From Nanobdellota archaeon (lineage in GTDB: Archaea > Nanobdellota > Nanobdellia > SCGC-AAA011-G17 > VGLX01): a stretch of DNA of 6,399 bases. Below are positions 1 through 6,364 of the stretch, piece after piece. A program made the translations under genes and the position numbers. The stretch's first letter is position 1; the number at the start of each line of letters is the position of its first letter. The stretch lies in NCBI GenBank assembly GCA_018894775.1, contig JAHIPG010000380.1:1-6399 (forward strand). The letters are read 5' to 3'. The notes beneath the pieces were generated by a model. It ran no database searches. It was not told where the DNA came from and saw only the letters and a list, made by a program, of their open reading frames with translations.

Positions 1-123
1 CTCCAACTCTTCAGGAAAATCAGAAAAAATCAATATATCCCCAACCACATCAAAAGATCTAGGGACTAAAGAAAGCTGCTTCTTAGTCAATTTCCCTTTC
101 AATTCTTCTTTTATGTTCGGCAT
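1..123 (-). CDS. trm5: tRNA (guanine-37-N1)-methyltransferase, Trm5-like, N-terminal fragment
   Basis: This is the first 41 codons of a gene that continues past the left edge. Read on the minus strand it starts with ATG at 123-121 and stays open to base 1. The peptide begins MPNIKEELKGKLT and contains PRSFDVVGDILIF followed by DFPEEL. That matches the Trm5/Met-10+ N-terminal region, where a Ser-Phe-Asp-(Ile/Val)-(Ile/Val)-Gly-Asp motif precedes a short strand and a Pro-Glu-Glu-Leu turn. Trm5 uses S-adenosylmethionine to methylate N1 of G37 next to the tRNA anticodon, which prevents frameshifting. The start lies 3 bases after the stop of the upstream transporter gene, so the two are probably co-transcribed. 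No Shine-Dalgarno sequence is visible before the ATG, which suggests translational coupling. The catalytic domain lies outside the window, so the call rests on a short but distinctive stretch. Confidence 0.75.
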   Translation of the reverse strand, partial: MPNIKEELKGKLTKKQLSLVPRSFDVVGDILIFSDFPEELE

Positions 124-126
124 TTT

Positions 127-1263
127 TCAAAAAAAACTGAATATCAAAGAAGAAAATCCAGCTATAATAAAACTTCCGATAAAGCTGCCACTCAGCATAA
201 TGAATGCAAGGATAGTTATTCTACCTAAACCAAGGGCAACTTCTCTGAAAATAACAAATTCGGCAGGATGAGTCTTAGCAGCCTTGTTATAGAATAAAGC
301 CATATAAGGAACGCTCAAGAAAGTGAATGCTATACCAAACAAAGTATTAACAATAGTAAAAAGAAAAAATGAGTCAGCAAGAGTCTTCAAAAACCATATG
401 ATTGAGGTAGAGAATATACCTGCTCTCATTATCTTCCTCTTATCCATAACATCGCTGAGTCTTCCAATGATAAAAGTGAGGACAGTAGTACAGATAATAA
501 GCAGGGTAGCCAACATACCTAAAGCTATAAAACTCTTAAGAGTTATGAAGATAAAGATAACCCATATCACAGTCTCAGTATAATTGACAATCCCTTCAAC
601 AAAGAACACAGAAAAATTCCTAAGATTCCGTTTATGGAAAAGATTTTTAATAGAAAACTTAACTTCTGGATAAGTTTCTGTAGAAAAAAATAAAGGTATT
701 GGACTTATCAAAAGTAGAATGGTGACTAAAATAAATAAGGGAGTGAAACCAAAATAAGTGATTATTAATCCACCAATCAAAGGAGAAAATATTACTACCA
801 TATAAGAAAATATATTCATCATGCCCAGCTCTTCTCCCCTGTGCTTCTTATCACTGGAAGCTATAAAATTGATATGGAAAGCAGGCCAATACAAAGCATT
901 AGCTAAAGCGCCTACAGATACAACGAAAAAAAGTTTCCAAAGAGAAGATGCAAGGCCATTATAGGGCCCTAATCCATAAAGAAGCAAGAAATAGACTACC
1001 TGTATAGGCATACTAAACAAAATAGCATGCTTCAGGCCGATCTTCTTATAGAGATGAGGTATTGCAACTACCAATACCAAGAAACTTAAAACCCAAAAAA
1101 GATAATATGCAAAGATATAATTGAGAGGGTAATTCAGATTAATAAGATAAGCCGGAATGAAAATACCTATCATAGCAATACCAAAAGATTTGATAACAGA
1201 AGCTACGTAAATTTCGGAGAGTTCTTTATTAAAAGCAAAATGTATCAGATGTTTATACGGCAT
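127..1263 (-). CDS. MFS-type multi-pass membrane transporter, substrate unknown
   Basis: This 378-residue protein is almost entirely hydrophobic, with about 12 predicted membrane helices (roughly residues 19-43, 48-70, 80-98, 108-130, 150-171, 174-194, 222-242, 246-266, 282-300, 302-323, 342-359 and 361-378). That is the usual size and helix count of a major facilitator. The loop after helix 8 (from residue 267) reads GRLSDVMDKRKIM, a good copy of MFS motif A (Gly-x-Leu-x-Asp-x-x-x-(Arg/Lys)-(Arg/Lys)). The equivalent N-half loop, LYKKIGLKHA near residue 71, is a weaker copy. It would sit in the cytoplasmic membrane. The substrate cannot be read from the sequence; nothing marks it as a sugar, drug or amino-acid carrier. 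The start is supported by a Shine-Dalgarno sequence at 1267-1273. The gene lies between fen1 and trm5 with 3 bases to each, so it is in the same transcript, but that does not reveal its job. Confidence 0.85.
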   Translation of the reverse strand: MPYKHLIHFAFNKELSEIYVASVIKSFGIAMIGIFIPAYLINLNYPLNYIFAYYLFWVLSFLVLVVAIPHLYKKIGLKHAILFSMPIQVVYFLLLYGLGPYNGLASSLWKLFFVVSVGALANALYWPAFHINFIASSDKKHRGEELGMMNIFSYMVVIFSPLIGGLIITYFGFTPLFILVTILLLISPIPLFFSTETYPEVKFSIKNLFHKRNLRNFSVFFVEGIVNYTETVIWVIFIFITLKSFIALGMLATLLIICTTVLTFIIGRLSDVMDKRKIMRAGIFSTSIIWFLKTLADSFFLFTIVNTLFGIAFTFLSVPYMALFYNKAAKTHPAEFVIFREVALGLGRITILAFIMLSGSFIGSFIIAGFSSLIFSFF

Positions 1264-1266
1264 AAG

Positions 1267-1273
1267 TCACCTC
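1267..1273 (-). promoter_or_regulatory. Shine-Dalgarno site of the MFS gene, formed by the fen1 stop codon
   Basis: On the minus strand bases 1273-1267 read GAGGTGA, complementary to the archaeal 16S 3' end. Its last three bases are the fen1 TGA stop, and the transporter ATG follows after CTT. This fixes the transporter start and implies that ribosomes finishing fen1 can begin the next gene directly. Confidence 0.75.
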
Positions 1274-2295
1274 TTCTTTCCAAAAAAATCTGAAAGACCT
1301 TTTTGATTCTTATCTTTTTTATACTTATTTAATGAGTCTAACACCTTATTAACCCTTTCCTCAGAGAAATCATGCTTCTCAATTAAGAGTTCTTTAATCT
1401 TATCATCATCAGGACTTCCCCATTTCAACTGATAGTTAATCATAACAGGCATGCTTTTGAACACAGCATAAATCTGCTTCCAGTTGAAATCCGCCTTTAC
1501 CTCTTTGAAAATTTTATCAAAACTCTTGAACTCCTTGACTAATTTCAATGCATTCTTAGGGCCAACACCTTTGACACCACCAATATTATAATCAGTTCCG
1601 GTTAGAATTGCAATAGCTAAAAGCTGATCCTGCTCGATGCCAAGGTGATTCAAAACATCATCAAGTTCAATCATCTCAGGATGTACAGAAACATAAGTGC
1701 CAGAAGGCAATCTTTTTCTGGTGGATAATGTAAGATTTGTTAACAGCCTCGGTGTTTTATATATCAAACAATCATAATCAGAGCTTGCTACAGCCCAAAC
1801 ATCACCCTGCTTACACATATATGAAGCCTGAGCCTCAGCCTCAGAAGGAGCCTGAATAACAGGCATACCCATATATTTCAAAAGCTCTTTAGACTCATCG
1901 ACCATATCCCTTGTCAATCTAACAGTCTGCCGGGAATATTTCTGCATAGCATCATAATCTTCATCCTCTTTAGCTTTCTCTAATTTTTCTGTAGCAACTC
2001 TTTTTCTAAAAGCCCGCTCTTCCTGCTCCTTAATCTTAAGCACAGGCGGCTTGCCATCAAAGATAAAACAAAGCTTGATATTTTTCTTCATAAGATTAGA
2101 AACTCTAGAAAATATGCCTACCAAATGGGAAGTAATACGGCTCTGAGAGTCCATCAAAGGGGTGCCATCTCTCTGCCTTATAGAAGAAGCAAACTGGTAT
2201 AGCATCTGGGATGCATCAACAGCAATCTTCTTATTAGCCAAATCAGCCCATGAAACTTCCTTCTTAGGAACCAAATCAGCTATCTTTAATCCCAT
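1267..2295 (-). CDS. fen1: flap endonuclease 1 (FEN1)
   Basis: This is a structure-specific 5' nuclease that removes 5' flaps from Okazaki fragments and in long-patch base excision repair. The protein is 342 residues, normal for archaeal FEN1. The metal-binding acids are at Asp27, Asp80, Glu152, Glu154, Asp173, Asp175 and Asp236, the positions known from Pyrococcus FEN1. The N domain (1-100) includes FIFDGKPP at 78-85. The helical arch covers about 82-130. The I domain carries APSEAEAQ (149-156) and SSDYDCL (171-177). A helix-hairpin-helix reads GGVKGVGPKNALKL (239-252). The C-terminus has QKGLSDFF (331-338), a textbook PIP box that binds the PCNA sliding clamp. Nothing is missing. It is the first gene of the leftward run and has its own TATA box, apparently with a leaderless start. 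The start MGLKIADLVP matches the family N-terminus, where the initial Met-Gly is part of the active-site fold. Confidence 0.98.
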   Translation of the reverse strand: MGLKIADLVPKKEVSWADLANKKIAVDASQMLYQFASSIRQRDGTPLMDSQSRITSHLVGIFSRVSNLMKKNIKLCFIFDGKPPVLKIKEQEERAFRKRVATEKLEKAKEDEDYDAMQKYSRQTVRLTRDMVDESKELLKYMGMPVIQAPSEAEAQASYMCKQGDVWAVASSDYDCLIYKTPRLLTNLTLSTRKRLPSGTYVSVHPEMIELDDVLNHLGIEQDQLLAIAILTGTDYNIGGVKGVGPKNALKLVKEFKSFDKIFKEVKADFNWKQIYAVFKSMPVMINYQLKWGSPDDDKIKELLIEKHDFSEERVNKVLDSLNKYKKDKNQKGLSDFFGKKR

Positions 2296-2316
2296 TGATT
2301 TAGATAAGAAATTATA

Positions 2317-2330
2317 GGTTTAAATATTTT
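2317..2330 (-). promoter_or_regulatory. TATA box of fen1 (leaderless promoter)
   Basis: The minus strand reads AAAATATTTAAACC, an archaeal TATA element centred near 2322. The fen1 ATG lies about 27 bases downstream, where transcription should begin. The mRNA is therefore probably leaderless, consistent with no Shine-Dalgarno sequence before the ATG. This assignment comes from spacing and composition only. Confidence 0.6.
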
Positions 2331-2342
2331 ACTTAGATTAAG

Positions 2343-2350
2343 TTTATAAA
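2343..2350 (+). promoter_or_regulatory. TATA box of nnrD (leaderless promoter)
   Basis: The element TTTATAAA is centred about 28 bases before the nnrD ATG at 2375. The bases just before that ATG are AT-only and carry no Shine-Dalgarno sequence, so a leaderless mRNA is likely. The element is palindromic, but the fen1 start lies about 50 bases away in the other direction, which fits its own closer box better. The whole divergent gap is 79 bases. Confidence 0.6.
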
Positions 2351-2374
2351 CAATCAGGGCTAATTAATTAAATA

Positions 2375-3208
2375 ATGATTATAAGAAAAAAGATCCTAAA
2401 AGAAGTATACAAGAAAAGAAAGCCTTCTGCACACAAATACGATTTTGGACACCTACTCATCATCGGCGGGAGCAAGATGTACAGCGGTTCACCTGCATTA
2501 GCAGGGCTGGCTGCATATCGTACAGGTGTTGATATCGTAACGATAGCAGCTCCTGAGAGATCAGCAAACATAATAGCAGGATTCTCACCAGACCTAATAA
2601 CTTACCCTTTGAAAGGAGACTATGTTAATCAAAAACACTTAAAGGATATATTAAGATTAGCCAAGAATAAGGATGCAATAGTAATTGGTGGAGGAATAGA
2701 AAGGCATAAACAGACTTCTTCAGCTATTGTAAGTTTTCTAAGAAAGATAAGATTACCCTGTGTTATAGATGCTGATGCCATACATAGTGTAGCCAAACAA
2801 AAAAATGTATTAAAAAAATATTTCGTGCTAACACCTCATGAGAAAGAATTCTATGATTTGACAGGCAAGAATCCCAGAGGGAAAAAGCTAAATGAAAGAA
2901 TAATACTTGTGAAGAAAGCAGCAGCAAAGCTGAAAGCAATAATCCTTCTAAAAGGCAATATTGACATAATATCCGATGGTAAGGAAGTAATACTAAACAA
3001 AACAGGCAACCCTTACATGACAAAAGGAGGCACAGGAGATACTCTAGCAGGCATAGTAGGATCCCTTCTAGCACAAGGAGTAAAACCTATCATCGCAGCA
3101 GCCGCAGCCGCATACATAAACGGAAAAGCAGGGGAAATAGCTTCTAAAAATAAAAAACAGGCCTTGATGGCTACGGATCTGATCAACTCAATACACAAAT
3201 TGTTCTGA
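2375..3208 (+). CDS. nnrD: ATP/ADP-dependent NAD(P)H-hydrate dehydratase
   Basis: The enzyme uses ATP or ADP to dehydrate NAD(P)HX, the damaged hydrated form of NAD(P)H, back to NAD(P)H. It belongs to the ribokinase-like fold. The 277-residue protein matches stand-alone NnrD (YjeF C-terminal domain). Visible motifs in order are GHLLIIGGSKMYSGSP (25-40), IGGGIER (104-110), IDADAI (131-136), TPHEKEF (153-159), LLKGNIDII (191-199) and the signature NKTGNPYMTKGGTGDTLAG (208-226). Asp222 is the expected catalytic base in the Gly-Gly-Thr-Gly-Asp motif. Many archaea fuse this domain to the NnrE epimerase; here it stands alone and no epimerase lies in the window. The first in-frame ATG was chosen; residues 1-20 are Lys/Arg-rich and precede the conserved core. 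It has its own promoter and ends in TGA, with no clear terminator following. Confidence 0.95.
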   Translation: MIIRKKILKEVYKKRKPSAHKYDFGHLLIIGGSKMYSGSPALAGLAAYRTGVDIVTIAAPERSANIIAGFSPDLITYPLKGDYVNQKHLKDILRLAKNKDAIVIGGGIERHKQTSSAIVSFLRKIRLPCVIDADAIHSVAKQKNVLKKYFVLTPHEKEFYDLTGKNPRGKKLNERIILVKKAAAKLKAIILLKGNIDIISDGKEVILNKTGNPYMTKGGTGDTLAGIVGSLLAQGVKPIIAAAAAAYINGKAGEIASKNKKQALMATDLINSIHKLF

Positions 3209-3222
3209 TTTTCACCAAAAGA
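3209..3222 (+). repeat. 14-base direct repeat, left copy
   Basis: The word TTTTCACCAAAAGA starts at the base after the nnrD stop and recurs exactly at 5165-5178, on the far side of gspE. A partial copy, ACCAAAAGAG at 3286-3295, lies between them. The pair brackets the promoter, gene and probable terminator of gspE. It may be an insertion or recombination scar, or chance in AT-rich DNA. Confidence 0.5.
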
Positions 3223-3302
3223 GGGTATACTGAAAGAAAACAAAAAACTCAAAAAACAAGAAACCTTCCTTTAATCCTGTCCTATACCAAAAGAGCTTAT
3301 AC
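3214..3302 (+). repeat. imperfect 17-base direct repeat pair
   Basis: Bases 3214-3230 (ACCAAAAGAGGGTATAC) and 3286-3302 (ACCAAAAGAGCTTATAC) match at 15 of 17 positions. The 55 bases between them are A-rich and then pyrimidine-rich, with no gene. The function is unknown. The first copy overlaps the 14-base repeat that recurs beyond gspE. Confidence 0.5.
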
Positions 3303-3341
3303 CAGCTTAAGCACGATTTTCCATGTTCCTGCCACTAAATC

Positions 3342-3398
3342 GTTACTACCATACAGTAATAACAAAATAGAAAGGTTTATATAGTAGTTATTACTATA
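3342..3398. promoter_or_regulatory. four related 12-base half-sites around the gspE TATA box (candidate operator)
   Basis: A word close to GTTAYTACYRTA occurs forward at 3342-3353 (GTTACTACCATA), reversed at 3352-3363 (GTTATTACTGTA on the minus strand), forward at 3387-3398 (GTTATTACTATA), and more weakly reversed at 3380-3391 (10 of 12). The first pair forms a 22-base imperfect dyad upstream of the TATA box. The second pair forms the 19-base dyad TATAGTAGTTATTACTATA, which overlaps the TATA box and runs toward the start site. Dyads on both sides of a core promoter are typical of repressor or activator binding. No regulator gene is present in the window. Confidence 0.55.
3376..3383 (+). promoter_or_regulatory. 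TATA box of gspE
   Basis: TTTATATA is preceded by the purine-rich AGAAAGG, a plausible TFB recognition element. Initiation would be expected near 3404-3406, giving a leader of about 25 bases, in contrast to the leaderless or near-leaderless starts of the other genes here. Confidence 0.6.
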
Positions 3399-3414
3399 GA
3401 ATCGTAATTTTAAT

Positions 3415-3420
3415 GGAGGT
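3415..3420 (+). promoter_or_regulatory. Shine-Dalgarno site of gspE
   Basis: GGAGGT sits 9 bases before the ATG at 3430 and fixes that start. It is the strongest ribosome-binding site in the window. Confidence 0.8.
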
Positions 3421-3429
3421 TAAAACAAA

Positions 3430-4239
<810 letters not shown>

Positions 4240-4295
4240 GGTTCTCAGATGAAGTTTATAAGCAATTCCTTGACATAATCCAAAAGACTAAGGGA

Positions 4296-5081
4296 ATGGT
4301 GCTAATAACAGGCCCTACAGGATCAGGCAAGACCACAACATTATATGCAACCCTAAATGAGCTTATAGACCCTAAGAAAAAAATACTAACAGTAGAAGAC
4401 CCAATAGAATACACTAATAAAAAAATCGTCCAAACTGAATTAAACAGGGCAAAGGGTGTTGACTTTGCTACAATCCTTAAATCTTTTTTAAGGCAAGACC
4501 CAGACATAATAATGGTCGGAGAAATCAGGGATGAAGAAACTGCAGACACTTCAATGAAAGCAGCCCAAACAGGGCATCTTTTACTTAGCACATTACACAC
4601 AAATGATACTACAAGAAGCGTCGGACGTATCCGAGAGTTAAATGTAGACCCTATGACATTCCTATCAGACACTTCAGGAATAGTAGGCCAAAGGCTAGTG
4701 CGAAAAGTTTGCCCACACTGTGTGGAAGAATACACCCCAAGCGAAGAAAAGATTGAAAAATATTTCGGAAAAATACCAGTAAGCAAGCTAACTTTTGTAA
4801 AAGGAAAAGGATGCAGATCATGTGATTTTGAAGGATACAAGGGAAGGACAGCACTGACTGAAATATGGGCCCCAAGCGATGAAGAGCTCTCAAAAATCGA
4901 AGACTTAAATGATGCAAGAGGAGTAAGGCTTAATGCAATAAAACACGGGCTTAAAACATTCTATATAAATGGGGTACGTAAACTTCAAAAGAAAGAAACA
5001 ACACTTGATGAACTGATTAAGATAGTCCCAAACATCGACGAAGACAGAGAGGCATATATTAAGGCAAAAGCTAAGAATTAA
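4296..5081 (+). CDS. gspE: bacterial-type GspE/PilB ATPase, C-terminal ATPase core (frame-shifted gene)
   Basis: This is the second half of the gene starting at 3430, shifted by one base. The first ATG in this frame is at 4296, but homologous sequence is already readable from about 4218, so the ATG is an internal methionine and not a natural start. Using the numbering of the repaired protein, Walker A is GPTGSGKTT (295-303, Lys301). The Asp box is VEDPIEYT (322-329). Walker B spans DPDIIMVGEIRD (357-368, Glu365). The His box is TGHLLLSTLHTND (381-393). QRLVRKVCPHC leads into a four-cysteine zinc motif with Cys428, Cys431, Cys462 and Cys465, spaced as in PilB, GspE and MshE. All catalytic residues are intact, which points to a recent lesion or a sequencing error. 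No platform protein (GspF/PilC), pilin or peptidase gene is nearby, so secretion, pilus and DNA-uptake roles cannot be told apart. The call to the family is firm. Confidence 0.9.
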   Translation: MVLITGPTGSGKTTTLYATLNELIDPKKKILTVEDPIEYTNKKIVQTELNRAKGVDFATILKSFLRQDPDIIMVGEIRDEETADTSMKAAQTGHLLLSTLHTNDTTRSVGRIRELNVDPMTFLSDTSGIVGQRLVRKVCPHCVEEYTPSEEKIEKYFGKIPVSKLTFVKGKGCRSCDFEGYKGRTALTEIWAPSDEELSKIEDLNDARGVRLNAIKHGLKTFYINGVRKLQKKETTLDELIKIVPNIDEDREAYIKAKAKN

Positions 5082-5087
5082 GCAGAA

Positions 5088-5108
5088 AATTTTTTATTTT
5101 TCTTTCTT
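5088..5108 (+). terminator. T-rich terminator after gspE
   Basis: Immediately after the gspE TAA stop, the plus strand has runs of T (six, four plus one, then three) broken by single A or C bases. This is the usual form of an archaeal intrinsic terminator, which needs no hairpin. It separates gspE from the next gene, which has its own TATA box. Confidence 0.55.
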
Positions 5109-5164
5109 ATCACCATTGTTAACCAAAATCATTTCCAATATTTTGTTTCTATAATTCTGCCGAG

Positions 5165-5178
5165 TTTTCACCAAAAGA
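5165..5178 (+). repeat. 14-base direct repeat, right copy
   Basis: This TTTTCACCAAAAGA is identical to 3209-3222. It sits directly against the TATA box of the nuclease gene. If the DNA between the two copies were removed, nnrD would be followed by one copy and then the nuclease promoter, a clean arrangement. Confidence 0.5.
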
Positions 5179-5187
5179 TTTATTAAA
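5179..5187 (+). promoter_or_regulatory. TATA box of the PD-(D/E)XK nuclease gene
   Basis: TTTATTAAA is centred about 34 bases before the ATG at 5217. The expected start near 5208-5210 gives only a few bases of leader, and there is no Shine-Dalgarno sequence, so translation would be near-leaderless. Confidence 0.5.
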
Positions 5188-5603
5188 ATTCTAACAAACA
5201 AGACTCTTAAAAAAGAATGGTGATTAAGCATACTTCTTTCAAACATGGATGGTTCTACCATTACAGAGTGCATAATCCAAAGACTTCCAGCTTAACAAAT
5301 GGATTTGAAAGCTTGAGAGAATTTCTGTATCGAGTCTTTGACGAATGTCCAGACGATTATTTCAATATAGGCCCAAGAAGTTCATCATTGAAGTTCAATC
5401 TTCCACTGGATGTCAAAGAAGTTGAACATAATGAGCTAAAAGAACTTACAACTCATGGATTAAACATCAACAACATGAGATACAAAAGTAATCATTCAAG
5501 GGTCCAGATGTTCATGCTGGAAAATGACCAGAAGACAATAGCTATTGAAGTACCAATATGGCTTAAACATTCGGACATAAACTGCTTTAAGAACATATTT
5601 GAC

Positions 5604-5606
5604 TGA
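5604..5606 (+). other. in-frame TGA inside the nuclease gene
   Basis: The codon order is GAC-TGA-AAG between NIFD and KDPLTGHID. TGA is used as a normal stop by fen1, the MFS gene and nnrD in this window, so reassignment to an amino acid is unlikely. It may be a nonsense mutation, a readthrough site or a base-call error. Confidence 0.85.
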
Positions 5607-5817
5607 AAGGATCCTCTGACAGGACATATCGATATTCTAAGGATAGAGGATGAAAAAATCTGGGTGTGGGACTACAAGCCAAACGCACATAAAGAAAAAT
5701 ATGCTTCTACACAGACATATTTCTATGCATTGATGTTAAGCAAAAGAACAGGTATCCCACTAGATGATTTCAGATGCGGATACTTTGACCAAAACCATGC
5801 TTTCGCTTTCAAACCTG

Positions 5818-5830
5818 AAGAAAAAATAAT
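5818..5830 (-). terminator. possible T-rich terminator of rpiB within the nuclease 3' end
   Basis: On the minus strand just past the rpiB stop the sequence reads ATTATTTTTTCTT, a T run of archaeal terminator type. It lies inside the last codons of the converging nuclease gene, so transcription would end there without a spacer between the genes. Confidence 0.35.
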
Positions 5831-5843
5831 ATCAAATATAAAA

Positions 5844-6290
5844 TTATAACACTCTATCTTCTATGCACTTAATCTTATCAACCCTTTTCTCGTGCCTTCC
5901 ACCTTCAAATTCTGTTTCCAAGAATGTTTTCAGAATTTTCTTTGCCAAGCCTTTCCTTGTATACTTTGCTCCAAAGACAATAACATTCGCATTGTTATGA
6001 AGCCTGGACATCTTAGCCATGTCAACCTTATAGCATAAAGCGGCTCTAATGCCACCAACCTTATTTGCAGTCATTGCCATACCCTGACCAGTTGTGCAAA
6101 CTAATAATCCATAATCATAACCCCAATAGCTTACTTTCATAGCGACCTTTTCACCAAAATCAGGATAATCACAGCTGTCCTTAGAAAAAGTGCCAACATC
6201 CCCATATTCTATACCTTCCTCATCAAGATATTTTTTCAAGTATTCCTTAAGATCATAACCCCCATGATCTGAACCTAAAGCTATTTTCAT
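5844..6290 (-). CDS. rpiB: ribose-5-phosphate isomerase B
   Basis: The enzyme interconverts ribose 5-phosphate and ribulose 5-phosphate, supplying ribose for nucleotides. It is cytosolic. The 148-residue length and motifs fit the RpiB/LacAB family: GSDHGGYDLK (6-15, with Asp8 and His9), DYPDFGEKVA (41-50), LLVCTTGQGMAMTANK (62-77, catalytic Cys65 and the anion-hole Thr-Gly), GIRAAL (80-85), SRLHNNANV (95-103, His98) and FEGGRHEKRVDKI (128-140, with phosphate-binding Arg132 and Arg136). Cys65 favours RpiB over the LacA/LacB isomerases and over RpiB forms lacking that cysteine. The residue after Cys65 is Thr where E. coli has Gly, a mild change. Its stop overlaps the last codon and stop of the converging nuclease gene (5844-5849). 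It starts with its own TATA box and seems leaderless. Confidence 0.95.
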   Translation of the reverse strand: MKIALGSDHGGYDLKEYLKKYLDEEGIEYGDVGTFSKDSCDYPDFGEKVAMKVSYWGYDYGLLVCTTGQGMAMTANKVGGIRAALCYKVDMAKMSRLHNNANVIVFGAKYTRKGLAKKILKTFLETEFEGGRHEKRVDKIKCIEDRVL

Positions 6291-6311
6291 CTACACTTGA
6301 GAATTTGATAG

Positions 6312-6319
6312 TTTATAAA
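6312..6319 (-). promoter_or_regulatory. TATA box of rpiB (leaderless promoter)
   Basis: TTTATAAA, the same on both strands, is flanked by an A/T tract and centred about 25 bases from the rpiB ATG at 6290. That is the spacing expected for a leaderless transcript. Confidence 0.6.
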
Positions 6320-6332
6320 AAATTTTTGGAAA

Positions 6333-6342
6333 TATTTTTAAA
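6333..6342 (+). promoter_or_regulatory. TATA box of the sugar nucleotidyltransferase gene
   Basis: TATTTTTAAA is centred about 27 bases before the ATG at 6365, again predicting a leaderless mRNA. Together with the rpiB box it fills the 74-base divergent gap. Confidence 0.5.
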
Positions 6343-6364
6343 GAAATAAAAAGCCCTTAAACCT

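Larger units (their letters stand above)
5217..5849 (+). pseudogene. RecB/Cas4-like PD-(D/E)XK nuclease interrupted by one in-frame TGA
   Basis: One frame runs from ATG 5217 to TAA 5847-5849 (210 codons plus stop), broken only by TGA at 5604-5606 (codon 130). Both sides belong to one nuclease. Glu111 in AIEVPIW, Asp139 in GHIDIL, Asp152 and Lys154 in VWDYKP, and Gln166 with Tyr170 in QTYFY reproduce the E...D...DxK...QxxxY pattern of RecB-like and Cas4-like nucleases, which cut DNA with bound metal. The four cysteines of Cas4's iron-sulphur cluster are absent. Residues 1-105 match nothing I recognise. The stop falls between Glu111 and Asp139, so neither fragment has a complete active site. 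No start codon precedes Asp139 in the second part; GTG at 5664 is too late. It is possibly a fresh pseudogene or a sequencing error (TGG to TGA is one base). The role is unknown; there is no CRISPR array, helicase or methylase beside it. The last codon and stop overlap the end of rpiB. Confidence 0.82.

Noticed and set aside
3295..3312. Hairpin GCTTA...TAAGC as nnrD terminator
   Set aside because: The stem is only five A/T-rich pairs, no T run follows, and it lies about 90 bases after the stop.
3323..3370. Small ORF of 15 codons in the gap before gspE
   Set aside because: It has no ribosome-binding site or recognisable sequence, and it overlaps the operator-like repeats, so it is probably chance.
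4256..4840. Long open frame antisense to the gspE ATPase core
   Set aside because: It has no recognisable domain, and the opposite strand encodes Walker motifs and the zinc site across the whole stretch. It is a shadow of the real gene. The same applies to the antisense frames over nnrD and the MFS gene.
4296..5081. A natural separate gene for the ATPase core starting at 4296
   Set aside because: Family sequence (DLGFSDEVYKQFLDII) is readable upstream of that ATG in the same frame, and there is no ribosome-binding site at proper spacing. It is the broken end of one gene.
5604..5606. UGA reassigned to an amino acid (alternative genetic code) or selenocysteine
   Set aside because: fen1, the MFS gene and nnrD all end in TGA at the expected family C-termini, so UGA is a stop here. 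No selenocysteine element is visible and the nuclease family does not use that residue.
5217..5849. Cas4 linked to CRISPR adaptation
   Set aside because: The RecB-like motifs fit, but the four iron-sulphur cysteines are missing and there are no cas1, cas2 or CRISPR repeats in the window.
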